From Gammaproteobacteria bacterium (lineage in GTDB: Bacteria; Pseudomonadota; Gammaproteobacteria; Arenicellales; DRJH01), in the NCBI GenBank assembly GCA_011052285.1, contig DRJH01000332.1, positions 1-7,177 on the forward strand: a stretch of DNA of 7,177 nt, given 5' to 3'. Each line of letters starts with the position of its first letter. Within the stretch, counting starts at the first letter, position 1. The position numbers and the translations under genes were made by a program. Positions 1 to 6,515 of this stretch are shown one piece after another. The notes under the pieces were generated by a model, which was not told the DNA's origin, did not search any database, and saw nothing but the letters and a program-made list of their open reading frames with translations.

Positions 1-135
1 AACTGTGAGCGTCCAGGAGGCTCTGTATTTTCGTACAGCCTCCAGCCACGTCCTAATGCCACTGACTCCGGTCGGGAAGGCGGATGCTGGTGATAAAGCG
101 TAAGTCAGGAGACCTGCCATTCCCGCGTCGCGATC
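1..135 (+). ncRNA. Cobalamin riboswitch aptamer (5' end cut off by window)
   Basis: This RNA element binds adenosylcobalamin or another cobalamin and represses the gene downstream. Seen directly: AACTGTGAGCG at 1-11, the core strand that normally follows the first half of the aptamer; a peripheral stem pairing 16-27 (GGAGG, CTGTA) with 34-43 (TACAG, CCTCC); the conserved GCCACTG at 58-64; GGGAAGG at 74-80; and the hallmark B12 box AGTCAGGAGACCTGCC at 103-118. GCC 58-60 can pair with GGC 79-81, leaving a loop near 65-72 that corresponds to L5. The first half of the aptamer, including the 5' strand of the closing stem, lies before position 1, so the 3' limit given here is approximate. The element sits upstream of a btuB-type gene, its usual target. 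Identity is very secure; the exact ends are not. Confidence 0.95.
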
Positions 136-370
136 CTGTTGAACGGGTTATTTGACAGAGCGGAAACTCCGTATGTCGACGCAATCAGGTGTGCCGTCTG
201 CTCAGACGGGACTGGTTGCGGTATCACCGACCCTCCGTCGGCTCTCCCCAACCTGCCCCTGTTCTGTGCGGCCTACCCGCCTGTGTTTGCTCGGCCTTGG
301 CAGTCTCAAGGCAATGGATGGGCTACCTCAGGTGTGGCTCGATATCACTTGCTATCAGGAGTATTTCTGC
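119..370 (+). promoter_or_regulatory. Structured leader / presumed riboswitch expression platform
   Basis: This stretch of about 250 nt lies between the B12 box and the btuB start and holds no gene that I can support. Three hairpins are visible. The largest pairs 180-188 with 212-220 (one G-U pair) around an inner stem 194-199/204-209 with loop GCTC. A smaller one pairs CCGAC 227-231 with GTCGG 237-241, and a third pairs GCCTTG 294-299 with CAAGGC 307-312. None is followed by a run of T, so a Rho-independent terminator is not evident and control at translation initiation, or Rho-dependent termination, is more likely. I could not identify a clear strand that sequesters the ribosome binding site at 357-361. 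Open frames from TTG codons at 139 and 152 cross this region, but they look incidental. Confidence 0.55.
357..361 (+). promoter_or_regulatory. Ribosome binding site of btuB
   Basis: AGGAG lies 9 nt before the ATG at 371, close to ideal spacing. It decides the start of the receptor gene: the same frame is open from a TTG at 152, but only the ATG at 371 has this site and leads straight into a signal peptide. It is the natural point for riboswitch-controlled translation. Confidence 0.8.
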
Positions 371-2188
371 ATGAACGTACCAAAACAACCCATCAATCCA
401 GCACGGGTTCGAGCCACTTATCTGGCAACAATTCTCGCTCTGTCAGTTACTGTATCATCTCTGGTGCAGGCCGCAACCGACCTGCAACCGGTGTTGGTTA
501 CCGCATCACGAACCGCTGAAACGGTTGATCAAACGTTATCTGCGGTGACGATAATCAACCGCAAAGAGATTGAACGCAGCGGTGCCAAGGATCTGGTCGA
601 ATTGCTCACCGGTTCGGCAGGCATCGACAGCACCGCCAATGGCGGCCGCGGCAGCCAGAAAAGCCTGTTCCTACGCGGCACCAACTCCGGCCATGTTTTG
701 CTGCTGGTTGACGGGGTAAGGCTTGGTTCCGTATCCCTCGGGCTAACGACTTGGTCACTGATTCCATTGGCCGATATCGATCACATCGAAGTGGTGCGAG
801 GACCCAAGTCCAGTTTATACGGTTCAGATGCCATCGGTGGGGTCATTCAAATTTTCACTCGCCAGGGTAGCAAAGGATCCCGTGTAAACGCCAGCGCCGG
901 CTATGGCACTAATAATACCCAGGAAGTCACTGCGCAGTTCTCCAATGGATTTGCAGGCACCCGTTACCATATTGCAGTCGCTTCCGGCAAAACAGCTGGT
1001 TTTGATAGTTTCAAAATCCGCGAGCCGGACCGGGATGGCTACAAAAATCGTTCTGTCAGCGCCTCTTTCTCACAACAATTACCCACTAATTTGCAGCTCA
1101 GTGCCAGTCTGCTACATGCCCAGGGTACGAATGAATTCGACGGAAGTTTTTCCAATAGTACCAATTTTGTGCAGCAAACCTTCGGGCTTGCACTTAAGGC
1201 CAATCCCAACCAACGCTGGCAATCCACAGCCCGCTTTGGGCAAAGCCAGGACAATAGCGACAATCTACTCAATGGCGCCTGGCAATCCACTTTTGACAGC
1301 ATCCAGAACCAGGCCTCCTGGATGAATGAACTCACAATCAATGACCGTTCCATGCTGCTCCTGGGGCTGGATTATCTGAATGAAAAAATCAGCAGTAATA
1401 CGGCATTTACCGAAACATCGCGCGACAACAAGGCCGTATTGCTGCAATACCGTTTTTTCGGTGAAAACCAGGATGTTCAGATTGGTGGCCGCTACGATGA
1501 CAACCAGCAGTTTGCCGGGCACACGACCGGCAACCTGGCCTGGGGTTATGCCTTGAAACCGGGGCTTCGGGTAACTGCCAGTGTCGGCACAGCGTACAAA
1601 GCACCCAGTTTTAATGCCCTGTATTGGCCAGGTTTTGGTAATCCTGATCTGAAACCTGAGCAATCCACTTCCTATGAGCTGGGGATAAGTGGCAAGCAAA
1701 CGGGACTACAATGGGACACCAGAGCATACTATACCAAGGCGGATAATATGGTTATCTGGTATGGTTTTACGCCAGCGAATGCCAATTTACACATTAAGGG
1801 GCTGGAACAGACGCTGGCGACTCGGGTACTTGGCTGGCGGCTTAAGGCCAGTTTGAACTGGCTGAATGCCCAAGATGTCAATGCCGGAAAAAAGCTGGTA
1901 CATCGCCCGGACTGGTCCTATCGTCTAACTGCAGATCGCCAACTGCAACGCTGGAATGTTCAGGCCACCCTGTACGGTGCAGCCTCAAGCTATGATGACA
2001 GCAACAACACCACCCGTATTAGTAGTTATCATATCATCAATCTTTCCAGTGAATACCGGCTCAATAATGTCCTGCTGCTTAGAGGGGATGTCAAAAATCT
2101 GCTGGATCGTAATTATGAAACGGTCAGCAACTACGCCATGCCGGGGCGTGAAATCATGTTGTCGCTGGTCTACCAACCCAAGTCGTAG
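371..2188 (+). CDS. btuB: TonB-dependent outer-membrane cobalamin receptor, BtuB family
   Basis: This 605-residue protein (E. coli BtuB is about 614) would bind cobalamin or related corrinoids at the cell surface and import them into the periplasm using energy from TonB. A signal peptide covers residues 1 to about 34, with a hydrophobic core at 16-33 and likely cleavage after VQA. A TonB box-like segment (PVLVTAS, 40-46) follows directly. The plug domain spans about 50-165 and shows the typical LLLVDGVR (110-117), IEVVRGPKSSLYG (139-151) and GGVIQIFTR (156-164). The remainder is a 22-strand-type barrel rich in alternating aromatic and polar residues, including the late NLLDRNYET motif. The substrate is inferred from the riboswitch upstream and the BtuFCD-type genes downstream. 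An oddity: the last strand ends SLVYQPKS, so the final aromatic residue is not C-terminal. An upstream in-frame extension to 152 is rejected because it would bury the signal peptide. Confidence 0.92.
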   Translation: MNVPKQPINPARVRATYLATILALSVTVSSLVQAATDLQPVLVTASRTAETVDQTLSAVTIINRKEIERSGAKDLVELLTGSAGIDSTANGGRGSQKSLFLRGTNSGHVLLLVDGVRLGSVSLGLTTWSLIPLADIDHIEVVRGPKSSLYGSDAIGGVIQIFTRQGSKGSRVNASAGYGTNNTQEVTAQFSNGFAGTRYHIAVASGKTAGFDSFKIREPDRDGYKNRSVSASFSQQLPTNLQLSASLLHAQGTNEFDGSFSNSTNFVQQTFGLALKANPNQRWQSTARFGQSQDNSDNLLNGAWQSTFDSIQNQASWMNELTINDRSMLLLGLDYLNEKISSNTAFTETSRDNKAVLLQYRFFGENQDVQIGGRYDDNQQFAGHTTGNLAWGYALKPGLRVTASVGTAYKAPSFNALYWPGFGNPDLKPEQSTSYELGISGKQTGLQWDTRAYYTKADNMVIWYGFTPANANLHIKGLEQTLATRVLGWRLKASLNWLNAQDVNAGKKLVHRPDWSYRLTADRQLQRWNVQATLYGAASSYDDSNNTTRISSYHIINLSSEYRLNNVLLLRGDVKNLLDRNYETVSNYAMPGREIMLSLVYQPKS

Positions 2189-2200
2189 CAAACACTGAAC

Positions 2201-3010
2201 ATGAGCCGGCAAAAAACATGGCATTTATCCCTGCTGCCGGCTCTGTTTTTCTCCCTGCTGCTACACATGGCTTTGCTGCCACTTTGGCGACAATCGTCGT
2301 CAATCGGTACCCCGGCACTTCCCAGCCTGCAGATTACATTGCGGACAACACCAAACATCCAAACGCAAGATAGGATTGCCCAACGCCAGCCACAACCGAC
2401 CCGTCCACACTCTGTATCACCTGTGACCGCGAACGACAACAAGGCCTCGGATCATAACCCCAACACTCACAAGAGCACCCACCAGCCAGCCACCAGCAAA
2501 CCAGTGCCCCTAGCGGTGGACGAAACGCTCCAGGAGGCTGAAATACCCGCCCACAATCGACGAATAGCAGCTCACAAAAAATCAATCACCTCACCACCCT
2601 TCAACAGTCATAAAGAGATACCAAGGACAACAGCGCCGAAAGTGGGTAATGCTCCCAAATCAATGGTAACGGCAGCACCCACAAACCAGCCCACCAACAC
2701 CCCGGCAATGGCTACAAACCCTGCCTCGAAATCACAGATACTGACCTGGTTGAATCGAGAGATTCGAAAATACTTTTACTATCCCGGAATGGCCCGACGG
2801 CGCAACCTTGAGGGAACGGTAATCCTGCGCTTTGCCGTCCAACAAAATGGCCACATTACTGACGCCAGGATTGCGCAAAGCTCGGGAACCGGCATTCTCG
2901 ACCGTGCTGCTCTGAACAGTCTGCATAAGCTCGGCATCGTAACACTACCGCTTGGCGAGAATCTTGAACTGAGCTTGCCGGTTATCTACCGTCTCAATCA
3001 GCGTGGCTAA
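2201..3010 (+). CDS. tonB: TonB-family energy transducer, dedicated to the B12 operon
   Basis: This 269-residue protein is anchored in the inner membrane, spans the periplasm and would pass proton-motive energy from ExbB/ExbD to the receptor's TonB box. A single N-terminal transmembrane helix (about 9-28) contains Ser18 and His22, matching the S-x-x-x-H motif of TonB that is needed for coupling to ExbBD. A long low-complexity linker (about 50-180) follows, rich in Thr, Pro, Asn, Lys and His. The TonB C-terminal domain covers about 185-269, with YYP at 193-195, GTVILRFAVQQNG, and an ILDRAALNSL helix. The start is 12 nt after btuB. It has no clear Shine-Dalgarno sequence, so expression may depend on translation of btuB. 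No exbB or exbD is in the window, so these must be supplied from elsewhere. The linker lacks the long Glu-Pro/Lys-Pro repeats of E. coli TonB. Confidence 0.87.
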   Translation: MSRQKTWHLSLLPALFFSLLLHMALLPLWRQSSSIGTPALPSLQITLRTTPNIQTQDRIAQRQPQPTRPHSVSPVTANDNKASDHNPNTHKSTHQPATSKPVPLAVDETLQEAEIPAHNRRIAAHKKSITSPPFNSHKEIPRTTAPKVGNAPKSMVTAAPTNQPTNTPAMATNPASKSQILTWLNREIRKYFYYPGMARRRNLEGTVILRFAVQQNGHITDARIAQSSGTGILDRAALNSLHKLGIVTLPLGENLELSLPVIYRLNQRG

Positions 3011-3014
3011 AGGT
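3008..3014 (+). promoter_or_regulatory. Ribosome binding site of the btuF-like gene
   Basis: TAAAGGT overlaps the tonB stop codon and places AAGG 10 nt before the ATG at 3024. This favours ATG 3024 over the GTG at 3003 (which would overlap tonB by 8 nt) and over the ATG at 3036, neither of which has a comparable site. Confidence 0.5.
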
Positions 3015-3023
3015 CCGTATGCG

Positions 3024-3896
3024 ATGACCACAACCATGAGTTTTCATTATAAACATTGCTACAAAGTCCTGTTACCGGGACTCCTGACTTTGCTTAGTGT
3101 GCTGTATGCGTTGACCGATTCTGCACTGGCTTCCTCACCCCAGCGGGTCGTTTCCACCAATTTGTGCACCGATCAACTGCTGTTGATGTTAGCCGCTCCA
3201 ACACAGATAGCCTCCGTTTCCGCCTTATCCCTGGAGCCGGCCAGCTCCTATATGGCCAAAAGTGCCGAGCAATACCCTGTCAATCATGCCAGAATCGAAG
3301 AATTGCTGCGATTCAAGCCCGACCTGATTCTGGCCAGCCCGTATAACAGTCCGTCCATGGTTACATTCATGCGCAAACTGGGTTACCGGGTGGAGCTCAT
3401 CAAACCTGCCAATACTATCGATGATATCGAGACCAATATTCAGCAAATAGCCATCCAGCTGGGCAAAAAGAACAAGGGAGACGCATTGGTGCGAACGATG
3501 CGCCAGCAACTGGCAGCGATAAAGATTCAACCCCAAAGAAAACGTCCGGGAGGGCTGTTTTATCAACCCCGCGGCTATACCAGTGGCCGCGGTACCCTGC
3601 AAGATGAAGCACTGCGGCGCAGTGGCTGGCGTAATCTGGCCAGTGAAGCCGGAATCAGGGGTTATCAGCACATCGATCTGGAAACACTGCTGCGGCTTCG
3701 TCCGGTACATATTTTTACCTCAGCCTATGCCGCAGGAACAGACTCTCTGGCCCAACGCCTGTTATACCATCCGGCATTACGCCACCTCACAGCAGGTACG
3801 CCGATTACCAATATTGATTATAAATACTGGATTTGTGGTGGGCCGATGATCACACAGGCCATTCGGTTATTAGCCAAGGCGCGCCCAGTACAGTGA
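3024..3896 (+). CDS. btuF: Periplasmic cobalamin/iron-complex ABC substrate-binding protein, BtuF-like
   Basis: This 290-residue protein would capture corrinoid in the periplasm and deliver it to the BtuCD importer. It has a signal peptide (positive stretch, hydrophobic 15-30, likely cleavage after SALA at 36). The mature part fits the two-lobed, helix-linked binding-protein fold of the BtuF/FhuD class: RVVSTNLCTDQLLLML (41-56), an IEELLRFKPDLILAS segment (91-105), a central linking helix (about 133-165), a second-lobe ETLLRLRPVHIFTS segment (220-233), and a C-terminal CGGPMITQAIRLLA. Glu92 and Glu220 sit where E. coli BtuF has its two docking glutamates for BtuC, by eye alignment. The mature protein has two cysteines (48 and 271). 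It overlaps the next gene by 4 nt. Family is certain; cobalamin specificity is inferred from context, and sequence resemblance to E. coli BtuF is only moderate. The GTG at 3003 is an alternative start adding 7 residues. Confidence 0.8.
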   Translation: MTTTMSFHYKHCYKVLLPGLLTLLSVLYALTDSALASSPQRVVSTNLCTDQLLLMLAAPTQIASVSALSLEPASSYMAKSAEQYPVNHARIEELLRFKPDLILASPYNSPSMVTFMRKLGYRVELIKPANTIDDIETNIQQIAIQLGKKNKGDALVRTMRQQLAAIKIQPQRKRPGGLFYQPRGYTSGRGTLQDEALRRSGWRNLASEAGIRGYQHIDLETLLRLRPVHIFTSAYAAGTDSLAQRLLYHPALRHLTAGTPITNIDYKYWICGGPMITQAIRLLAKARPVQ

Positions 3897-4900
3897 AGAG
3901 TCTGCACAGCATAAATCAGCGACAACTGCTAGTAACCCTTGCACTGTTGCTGGTACTACTGGCCATAAGCTCATTACTGATCGGTAGCGAACCCTGGCCG
4001 ATGATTCAGGCGCTGTTCTCACACCCCGATCAGCGTTCCTCTATCCTGGCCCTCATTCTCACCGAAGTACGCCTGCCCCGGGTACTCATCGCTACCCTGG
4101 CGGGTGCGACATTGGGGCTTTGTGGTGCGGCCATGCAGGGTCTGTTGCGCAATCCTTTGGCCACTCCCGGCTTGACCGGCAGCGCCAGCGGGGCGGCACT
4201 CGGGGCCGTGATTGCCCTGTATTTTGGCCTCAGTAGTCGGTTTGCACTGGCCTTACCGGTAGCGGGGATGTTTGGTTCGCTACTGGCCATGGTGCTGGTC
4301 TATCTGCTGGCTGGTCGGGATGCCAGTGTAACCACCTTGATTCTGGCTGGTGTCGCCATTAACACCCTGGCCATGGCCCTGATTTCGCTACTACTCAATC
4401 TGGCGCCGAGTCCCTATGCGGTTCAGGAACTGGTGTTGTGGATGCTCGGTTCTGTCACCGATCGTAGCCTGAATGACCTTTGGATCATGTTACCCGGCAC
4501 CCTGCTCGGCTGGTTGCTGATGCTGGGTTGCGGACACGGCCTTGATGCTTTGACCTTGGGTGAAGAAACCGCTGCCTCAATGGGCATCGGTTTGAACCGA
4601 TTACGCTGGCAACTTTTTATTGCCATTGCCCTGGCTGTCGGCTCTGCCGTGTCGATCACCGGCTCTATCGGTTTTATCGGCCTGGTCGTACCGCACCTGA
4701 TGCGCCCCCTGGTGGGTTATCAGCCCGGACGCTTACTGACCATCAGCGCCCTGGGTGGCGCCATCATGTTACTGCTTGCCGATCTGGCGGTACGTCTGAT
4801 CCCGGCTGCCACTGAAATCAAGGTCGGCGTACTAACAGCAGTGGTCGGTGCGCCGTTTTTTCTATGGCTGATTATTCGCAGTCGCCGCAGCCAGACATGA
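3893..4900 (+). CDS. btuC: Cobalamin ABC transporter permease, BtuC/FecCD family
   Basis: This 335-residue inner-membrane protein (E. coli BtuC is 326) would form, as a homodimer, the channel through which corrinoid enters the cytoplasm. It is strongly hydrophobic throughout, consistent with about ten membrane helices. FecCD-family signatures are clear: EVRLPRVLIATLAGA (58-72), GAAMQGLLRNPLATPG (78-93), a cytoplasmic coupling segment LGEETAASMGI (222-232) that contacts the ATPase, GFIGLVVPHLMR (260-271), and PAATEIKVGVLTAVVGAPFF near the C-terminus. The chosen start is GTG at 3893, which shares GTGA with the stop of the btuF-like gene and suggests translational coupling. AAGG at 3876-3879 is 13 nt away, rather far. 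A longer version from ATG 3833 would overlap by over 60 nt and adds a hydrophilic, non-family tail, so it is rejected. Substrate assignment rests on the riboswitch operon. Confidence 0.88.
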   Translation: MKSLHSINQRQLLVTLALLLVLLAISSLLIGSEPWPMIQALFSHPDQRSSILALILTEVRLPRVLIATLAGATLGLCGAAMQGLLRNPLATPGLTGSASGAALGAVIALYFGLSSRFALALPVAGMFGSLLAMVLVYLLAGRDASVTTLILAGVAINTLAMALISLLLNLAPSPYAVQELVLWMLGSVTDRSLNDLWIMLPGTLLGWLLMLGCGHGLDALTLGEETAASMGIGLNRLRWQLFIAIALAVGSAVSITGSIGFIGLVVPHLMRPLVGYQPGRLLTISALGGAIMLLLADLAVRLIPAATEIKVGVLTAVVGAPFFLWLIIRSRRSQT

Positions 4901-5667
4901 ACATACAGGCACAACAGCTATCGGTACAATTGGGTGGTCGCCCTGTTCTCAAGGCAGTTGATCTGACACTGCACAGTGGAGAATTACTGGGCCTCATCGG
5001 CCCCAATGGTGCCGGCAAGACCACCTTATTGAAGCTGCTCGCAGGTTTGATAAAAAGCCAAAGCGGCAGCTTGCAGTTGGATCATCAGGTACTGCTTGCG
5101 ATTCCTGCCCACGAACGTGCAAAACGCATTGCCTACTTGGCCCAGCACAGCCAGGTCTCCTGGCCCCTGACAGTCAGGCGGCTGGTGGAACTGGGTCGAA
5201 TTCCGCATCTGGATAATTGGCGTAAAACCACAGGTCTGGATCGGGATATCGTCCAGCAGGTCATGGAGGCCACCGATATTCTGGCACTTGAACATCGCAG
5301 ATTCGACAGTCTTTCGGGCGGAGAGCGGGCGCGAGTACTACTGGCCCGTGCCCTGGCCGGTGAACCGGAGATTCTACTAGCTGATGAACCAGTTGCTGCC
5401 TTGGATCCATCGCATCAACTCGAGGTCATGTCGCTGCTGCAAGCACATTGTCGAAACGGCGGTGCAGTGATTGTGGTTCTGCATGATCTGATGCTGGCCA
5501 ATCACTTTTGCCAGCGCTTGCAACTGCTCTACCAGGGGAGCACTTTGGCTGAAGGCCCACCCGGCGATGTGTTAACGCCCGATCACCTTAAACAAGCCTA
5601 TGGTCTGCAAGTCAGCGATGAAGCGAGAATCGATCGTTGTTTTCTACTACCCTGGAAAATGAAGTAG
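4897..5667 (+). CDS. btuD: Cobalamin ABC transporter ATP-binding protein, BtuD family
   Basis: This 256-residue cytoplasmic ATPase (E. coli BtuD is 249) would power the BtuC permease. All nucleotide-binding motifs are intact: Walker A GPNGAGKTT (35-43), Q-loop Gln83, signature LSGGE (139-143), Walker B ILLADEP (159-165), D-loop ALD (168-170) and switch His196 in VVLHD. The overall sequence fits the FepC/BtuD/HmuV group of iron-complex and cobalamin ATPases, and cobalamin is chosen from context. The start is the ATG at 4897, which overlaps the btuC stop as ATGA; the in-frame ATG at 4864 would overlap btuC by 37 nt and adds 11 residues foreign to the family. This is the last gene of the uptake operon in the window, followed by a 167-nt gap. 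Confidence 0.88.
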   Translation: MNIQAQQLSVQLGGRPVLKAVDLTLHSGELLGLIGPNGAGKTTLLKLLAGLIKSQSGSLQLDHQVLLAIPAHERAKRIAYLAQHSQVSWPLTVRRLVELGRIPHLDNWRKTTGLDRDIVQQVMEATDILALEHRRFDSLSGGERARVLLARALAGEPEILLADEPVAALDPSHQLEVMSLLQAHCRNGGAVIVVLHDLMLANHFCQRLQLLYQGSTLAEGPPGDVLTPDHLKQAYGLQVSDEARIDRCFLLPWKMK

Positions 5668-5834
5668 AATATTGATCAGAAAGGAATCAATTCAGTGTTT
5701 AACATTGACGAGTAACAACGGTGGTTCAACCTCCCAGGTACTTGTGTTCGATAGGCGTACTTATTGCAACCAATTGTTTAACATAAAATTTTTTACTGAT
5801 CTACTATATACTATATCTTCCTCAAAGCTACCTA
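5668..5834 (+). promoter_or_regulatory. AT-rich intergenic region with candidate promoter/operator for the two-component genes
   Basis: This gap separates btuD from the response regulator gene. The part from about 5761 to 5820 is markedly AT-rich compared with the flanking genes. TATACT at 5807-5812 would make a good -10 element and TAAAAT at 5784-5789 an alternative, but neither has a convincing TTGACA-like -35 at proper spacing. A regulator-dependent promoter, or simple read-through from btuD, therefore remains possible. The region also holds two copies of TGTTTAACAT (5696-5705 and 5775-5784) and a tandem ACTATAT pair (5803-5816). I see no Rho-independent terminator and no credible small gene. 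Confidence 0.35.
5696..5784 (+). repeat. Two direct copies of TGTTTAACAT (5696-5705, 5775-5784)
   Basis: The decamer occurs twice, identically, 79 bp start to start, in the gap before the response regulator gene. Each copy contains a small dyad, TGTT-T-AACA. A repeated dyad upstream of a regulator gene can be an operator for that regulator or another, but the arms are only 4 bp and chance in AT-rich DNA is not excluded. Confidence 0.4.
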
Positions 5835-5837
5835 ATG

Positions 5838-6509
5838 ATGCGCATTCTAATTATCGAGGATGAAAAAAAGACAGCATCCTTTTTGCACAAAGGACTGACA
5901 GAGAGCGGATTCGTGGTTGAACGGTCTGGGAATGGAGAGGATGGCCTATTTCTTGCTTCAACTGAACAGTTCGACGTAATTATCCTGGATATAATGTTGC
6001 CACGGCTTGATGGCTGGTCAGTGCTTGAAGCATTACGTTACCGGCATATCGAAACACCCGTACTATTTCTTACCGCTTGCGACCTGGTTGATGATCGGGT
6101 AAAGGGGTTGGAGCTCGGTGCGGATGATTACCTCGTAAAGCCGTTTGCATTCGCCGAGCTGCTTGCACGCGTGCGTACCCTCTTGCGTCGCAATCCTGAA
6201 AGGCAACTTTCTATTGCACATATCGAAGACTTGAAAATTGACCCTGTGCGCCATCGGGCTGAACGTGGAGGCAAGCGTCTGAATCTCAGACCAAAGGAAT
6301 TTGCCTTGCTATTGTTATTTGTACGCCGTGCTGGAGAAGTATTGACCAGAACCCTGATCGCAGAGCAGGTATGGGATATGAACTTCGACAGTGATACCAA
6401 TGTGGTGGATGTAACAGTACGCCGGCTGCGATCAAAAGTGGACGACCCTTTTGAGAAGAAATTAATCCGTACCATTCGGGGAGTTGGCTATGTCATGGAA
6501 GAAGGATGA
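5838..6509 (+). CDS. Two-component response regulator, OmpR/PhoB family, CusR/CopR-like
   Basis: This 223-residue DNA-binding regulator would be phosphorylated by the kinase encoded next to it. The receiver domain (1 to about 118) has the acidic pair Glu7/Asp8, phosphoacceptor Asp51 in ILDIMLP, Thr79 and Lys101 in LVKPF. The stretch [20 protein letters not shown] matches the heavy-metal regulators CusR/CopR closely. The C-terminal winged-helix domain (about 125-222) has [12 protein letters not shown], a [14 protein letters not shown] recognition helix and the [11 protein letters not shown] wing. Two ATGs are adjacent (5835 and 5838); the second gives the family's usual MRILIIEDE start. No strong Shine-Dalgarno precedes either. 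The kinase gene begins 6 nt after the stop. A heavy-metal role is an inference from sequence class only; the signal and targets are unknown, so no symbol is given. Confidence 0.9.
   Translation: MRILIIEDEKKTASFLHKGLTESGFVVERSGNGEDGLFLASTEQFDVIILDIMLPRLDGWSVLEALRYRHIETPVLFLTACDLVDDRVKGLELGADDYLVKPFAFAELLARVRTLLRRNPERQLSIAHIEDLKIDPVRHRAERGGKRLNLRPKEFALLLLFVRRAGEVLTRTLIAEQVWDMNFDSDTNVVDVTVRRLRSKVDDPFEKKLIRTIRGVGYVMEEG
6498..6506 (+). promoter_or_regulatory. Ribosome binding site of the sensor kinase
   Basis: GAAGAAGGA lies inside the last codons of the response regulator and ends 9 nt before the ATG at 6516. It supports that start; an in-frame TGA at 6507-6509 (the regulator's own stop) rules out anything further upstream. 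Confidence 0.7.
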
Positions 6510-6515
6510 TGCCCA

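Noticed and set aside
194..220. The hairpin at 180-220 as a Rho-independent terminator
   Set aside because: The stem is good but is followed by GTATCACC, with no T-run.
152..370. An N-terminal extension of btuB from a TTG at 152, giving a 678-residue product
   Set aside because: It runs through the riboswitch leader, has no ribosome binding site, and would place about 73 non-family residues before a clear signal peptide. ATG 371 has AGGAG at good spacing.
139..519. A 126-codon frame from a TTG at 139, possibly a leader peptide gene
   Set aside because: It overlaps the structured leader and the btuB signal peptide region in another frame and resembles no family. It has no convincing ribosome binding site.
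3833..3892. A longer btuC starting at ATG 3833
   Set aside because: It overlaps the btuF-like gene by more than 60 nt and adds a hydrophilic tail (starting MWWADDHTGH) unlike BtuC. The GTG at 3893 gives the usual length and a GTGA overlap.
5667..5693. A hairpin after btuD (ATTGAT 5671-5676 with ATCAAT 5686-5691, extended by GAA/TTC with a bulge) as the operon terminator
   Set aside because: The stem is AT-rich and weak, and only a short TTT at 5698-5700 follows some bases later. It is not a convincing terminator.
5738..5762. Direct repeat GTACTT at 5738-5743 and 5757-5762 as an operator
   Set aside because: It is only a hexamer, and flanking bases diverge beyond it. Two copies in about 170 bp could arise by chance.
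5672..5863. A 63-codon open frame between btuD and the response regulator
   Set aside because: It overlaps the regulator start, has a biased AT-rich composition and shows no recognisable protein features or ribosome binding site.
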